This document shows, piece after piece, positions 5,765 through 6,194 of a stretch of DNA of 6,194 bases. The translations under genes and the position numbers were made by a program. Position 1 is the stretch's first letter, and every line of letters begins with the position of its first letter. Below the pieces are notes generated by a model. That model was given only the letters and a program-made list of their open reading frames with translations. It ran no database searches and was not told the DNA's origin. Source of the DNA: Paracoccaceae bacterium (lineage in GTDB: Bacteria; Pseudomonadota; Alphaproteobacteria; Rhodobacterales; Rhodobacteraceae); NCBI GenBank assembly GCA_029881635.1, contig JAOUMG010000131.1:1-6194 (forward strand), given 5' to 3'.

Positions 5765-6061
5765 TCACGCCCAACCGTCATTCGCGATCAAGGCCTTGAT
5801 CCGCTCCTGATCGTATTCGGCCACGATTTTTGCTGCTTCGGCTTCGGCCACGGCTTCGTCTTCACCGTCGACGGTCACAGGGTCTGCCTTTCGCCATTCG
5901 GCAAGATAGGCGTCGGTACCCGCCGCGCCGATTTTCATCGCGCAGCGGTCGATGGCCTGCTCAAAGCGCTCGGGCAGAGCCCGTTTTGTCCCGCGGCGGC
6001 CTTTTCCGACGATGACCTGCGCCGGAATATCGCGCCAGTAAACGATTGTGACTTCAGCCAT
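5765..6061 (-). CDS. Small 'virulence factor' family protein, first gene of the C1/methyl operon
   Basis: A 98-residue soluble protein resembling the Pfam Virulence_fact family (PF13769). The N-terminal VTIVYWRDIPAQVIVGKGR (4-22) is the most typical part, followed by LPERFEQAIDRCAMKIG (29-45), a DAYLAEWRK segment (50-58), and an acidic, Ala-rich stretch that may be helical (about 65-85). There is no signal peptide or transmembrane segment. The ATG at 6061 has GAGGGG seven bases upstream, a good ribosome binding site. The family name comes from database history and gives no biochemical function. Its position, 26 bases before the MetF-like gene and in the same operon as the methyltransferase, suggests a role in folate/corrinoid methyl transfer, for example as a small accessory or regulatory subunit. 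That role is inference; nothing in the sequence shows a catalytic site. Confidence 0.82.
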   Translation of the reverse strand: MAEVTIVYWRDIPAQVIVGKGRRGTKRALPERFEQAIDRCAMKIGAAGTDAYLAEWRKADPVTVDGEDEAVAEAEAAKIVAEYDQERIKALIANDGWA

Positions 6062-6102
6062 GACGAATCCCCTCGTGTTGGCCCTTCAATACTGCGCGTT
6101 CT

Positions 6103-6155
6103 ACGACAAACGACGGCGGATTTCGACACTGTGCGCTGCCAGAGCGACTTGTCGT
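6103..6155. repeat. Spaced 7-bp inverted repeat in the upstream region of the methyl operon
   Basis: ACGACAA (6103-6109) and its exact reverse complement TTGTCGT (6149-6155) lie 39 bases apart between the operon start at 6061 and a possible divergent start at 6178. A second ACGAC copy at 6110-6114 follows the first arm. These could be regulator half-sites or chance. Confidence 0.25.
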
Positions 6156-6177
6156 TCAAGGGAAGGATGGTTGTCCT

Positions 6178-6194
6178 ATGAATTTGCCAGCATT
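6178..6194 (+). CDS. Possible start of a divergent gene cut by the right edge
   Basis: An ATG at 6178 is preceded by GGAAGGATGG (beginning 17 bases upstream), a plausible ribosome binding site, and its frame (MNLPA) is open to the edge. The 116-base gap to the operon start at 6061 is a normal divergent promoter size. Only five full codons are visible, so no product can be named and the call is weak. Confidence 0.35.

Noticed and set aside
5739..5774. Earlier ATG (5774) for the MetF-like gene
   Set aside because: It overlaps the end of the preceding gene and has no good ribosome binding site, whereas GGAGGG lies directly before ATG 5738.
6062..6177. Cobalamin, SAM or SAH riboswitch ahead of the methyl operon
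   Set aside because: A riboswitch would suit the operon's function, but the 116-base region shows no recognisable conserved core and is too short for a cobalamin riboswitch with a promoter.
1..6194. Mobile element, CRISPR array, toxin-antitoxin or defence system
   Set aside because: No transposase, integrase, spaced repeats or known defence protein motifs were found; the genes are ordinary chromosomal ones.

Overview
The window looks like a piece of alphaproteobacterial, most probably Rhodobacterales (Roseobacter-group), chromosome. The evidence is the gene order YceD/DUF177-rpmF-plsX, a short BamE lipoprotein divergent from it, an OlsB-type acyltransferase, and a cluster of a Pfam 'Virulence_fact' protein, a short MetF-like protein and a stand-alone pterin-binding methyltransferase. 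Base composition is moderately GC-rich and even. I see no mobile element, phage gene, CRISPR array, tRNA or rRNA. All calls come from reading the sequence; no database search was run.

Left part (1-1736, minus strand): a ribosome/lipid gene set read right to left. It is YceD (DUF177, 1188-1736), a 179-base spacer with a candidate internal promoter, ribosomal protein L32 (rpmF, 802-1008), then plsX (1-777). PlsX is cut by the left edge and lacks its C-terminal part. In this lineage fabH usually comes next.

Middle part (1737-3839): the BamE-like outer-membrane lipoprotein (plus strand, 1865-2323) faces the YceD operon across a 128-base divergent gap that holds a perfect 13-bp inverted repeat. 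It converges on msrB (minus, 2381-2776). Divergent from msrB is an OlsB/GlsB-type N-acyltransferase gene (plus). Its coding frame clearly extends upstream of the first ATG, and the well-placed ribosome binding site points to a rare ATT start at 2933. Two small hairpins and a strong bidirectional rho-independent terminator (3787-3809) follow.

Right part (3840-6061, minus strand): a tight operon of a small 'virulence factor' family protein (5765-6061), a MetF-like methylenetetrahydrofolate reductase (4818-5738) and a methyltetrahydrofolate:corrinoid methyltransferase (3840-4802). Together they look like the folate/methyl-donor half of a split cobalamin-dependent methionine synthase: the reductase would make 5-methyl-THF and the methyltransferase would pass the methyl group to a separate corrinoid protein. 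The homocysteine-binding, B12-binding and reactivation parts are not in the window. A possible divergent gene begins at 6178 and runs off the right edge.

The points most worth a second look are the ATT start and the OlsB-versus-GlsB identity of the acyltransferase, and the split methionine synthase module, whose MetF-like protein lacks the conserved catalytic Asp.
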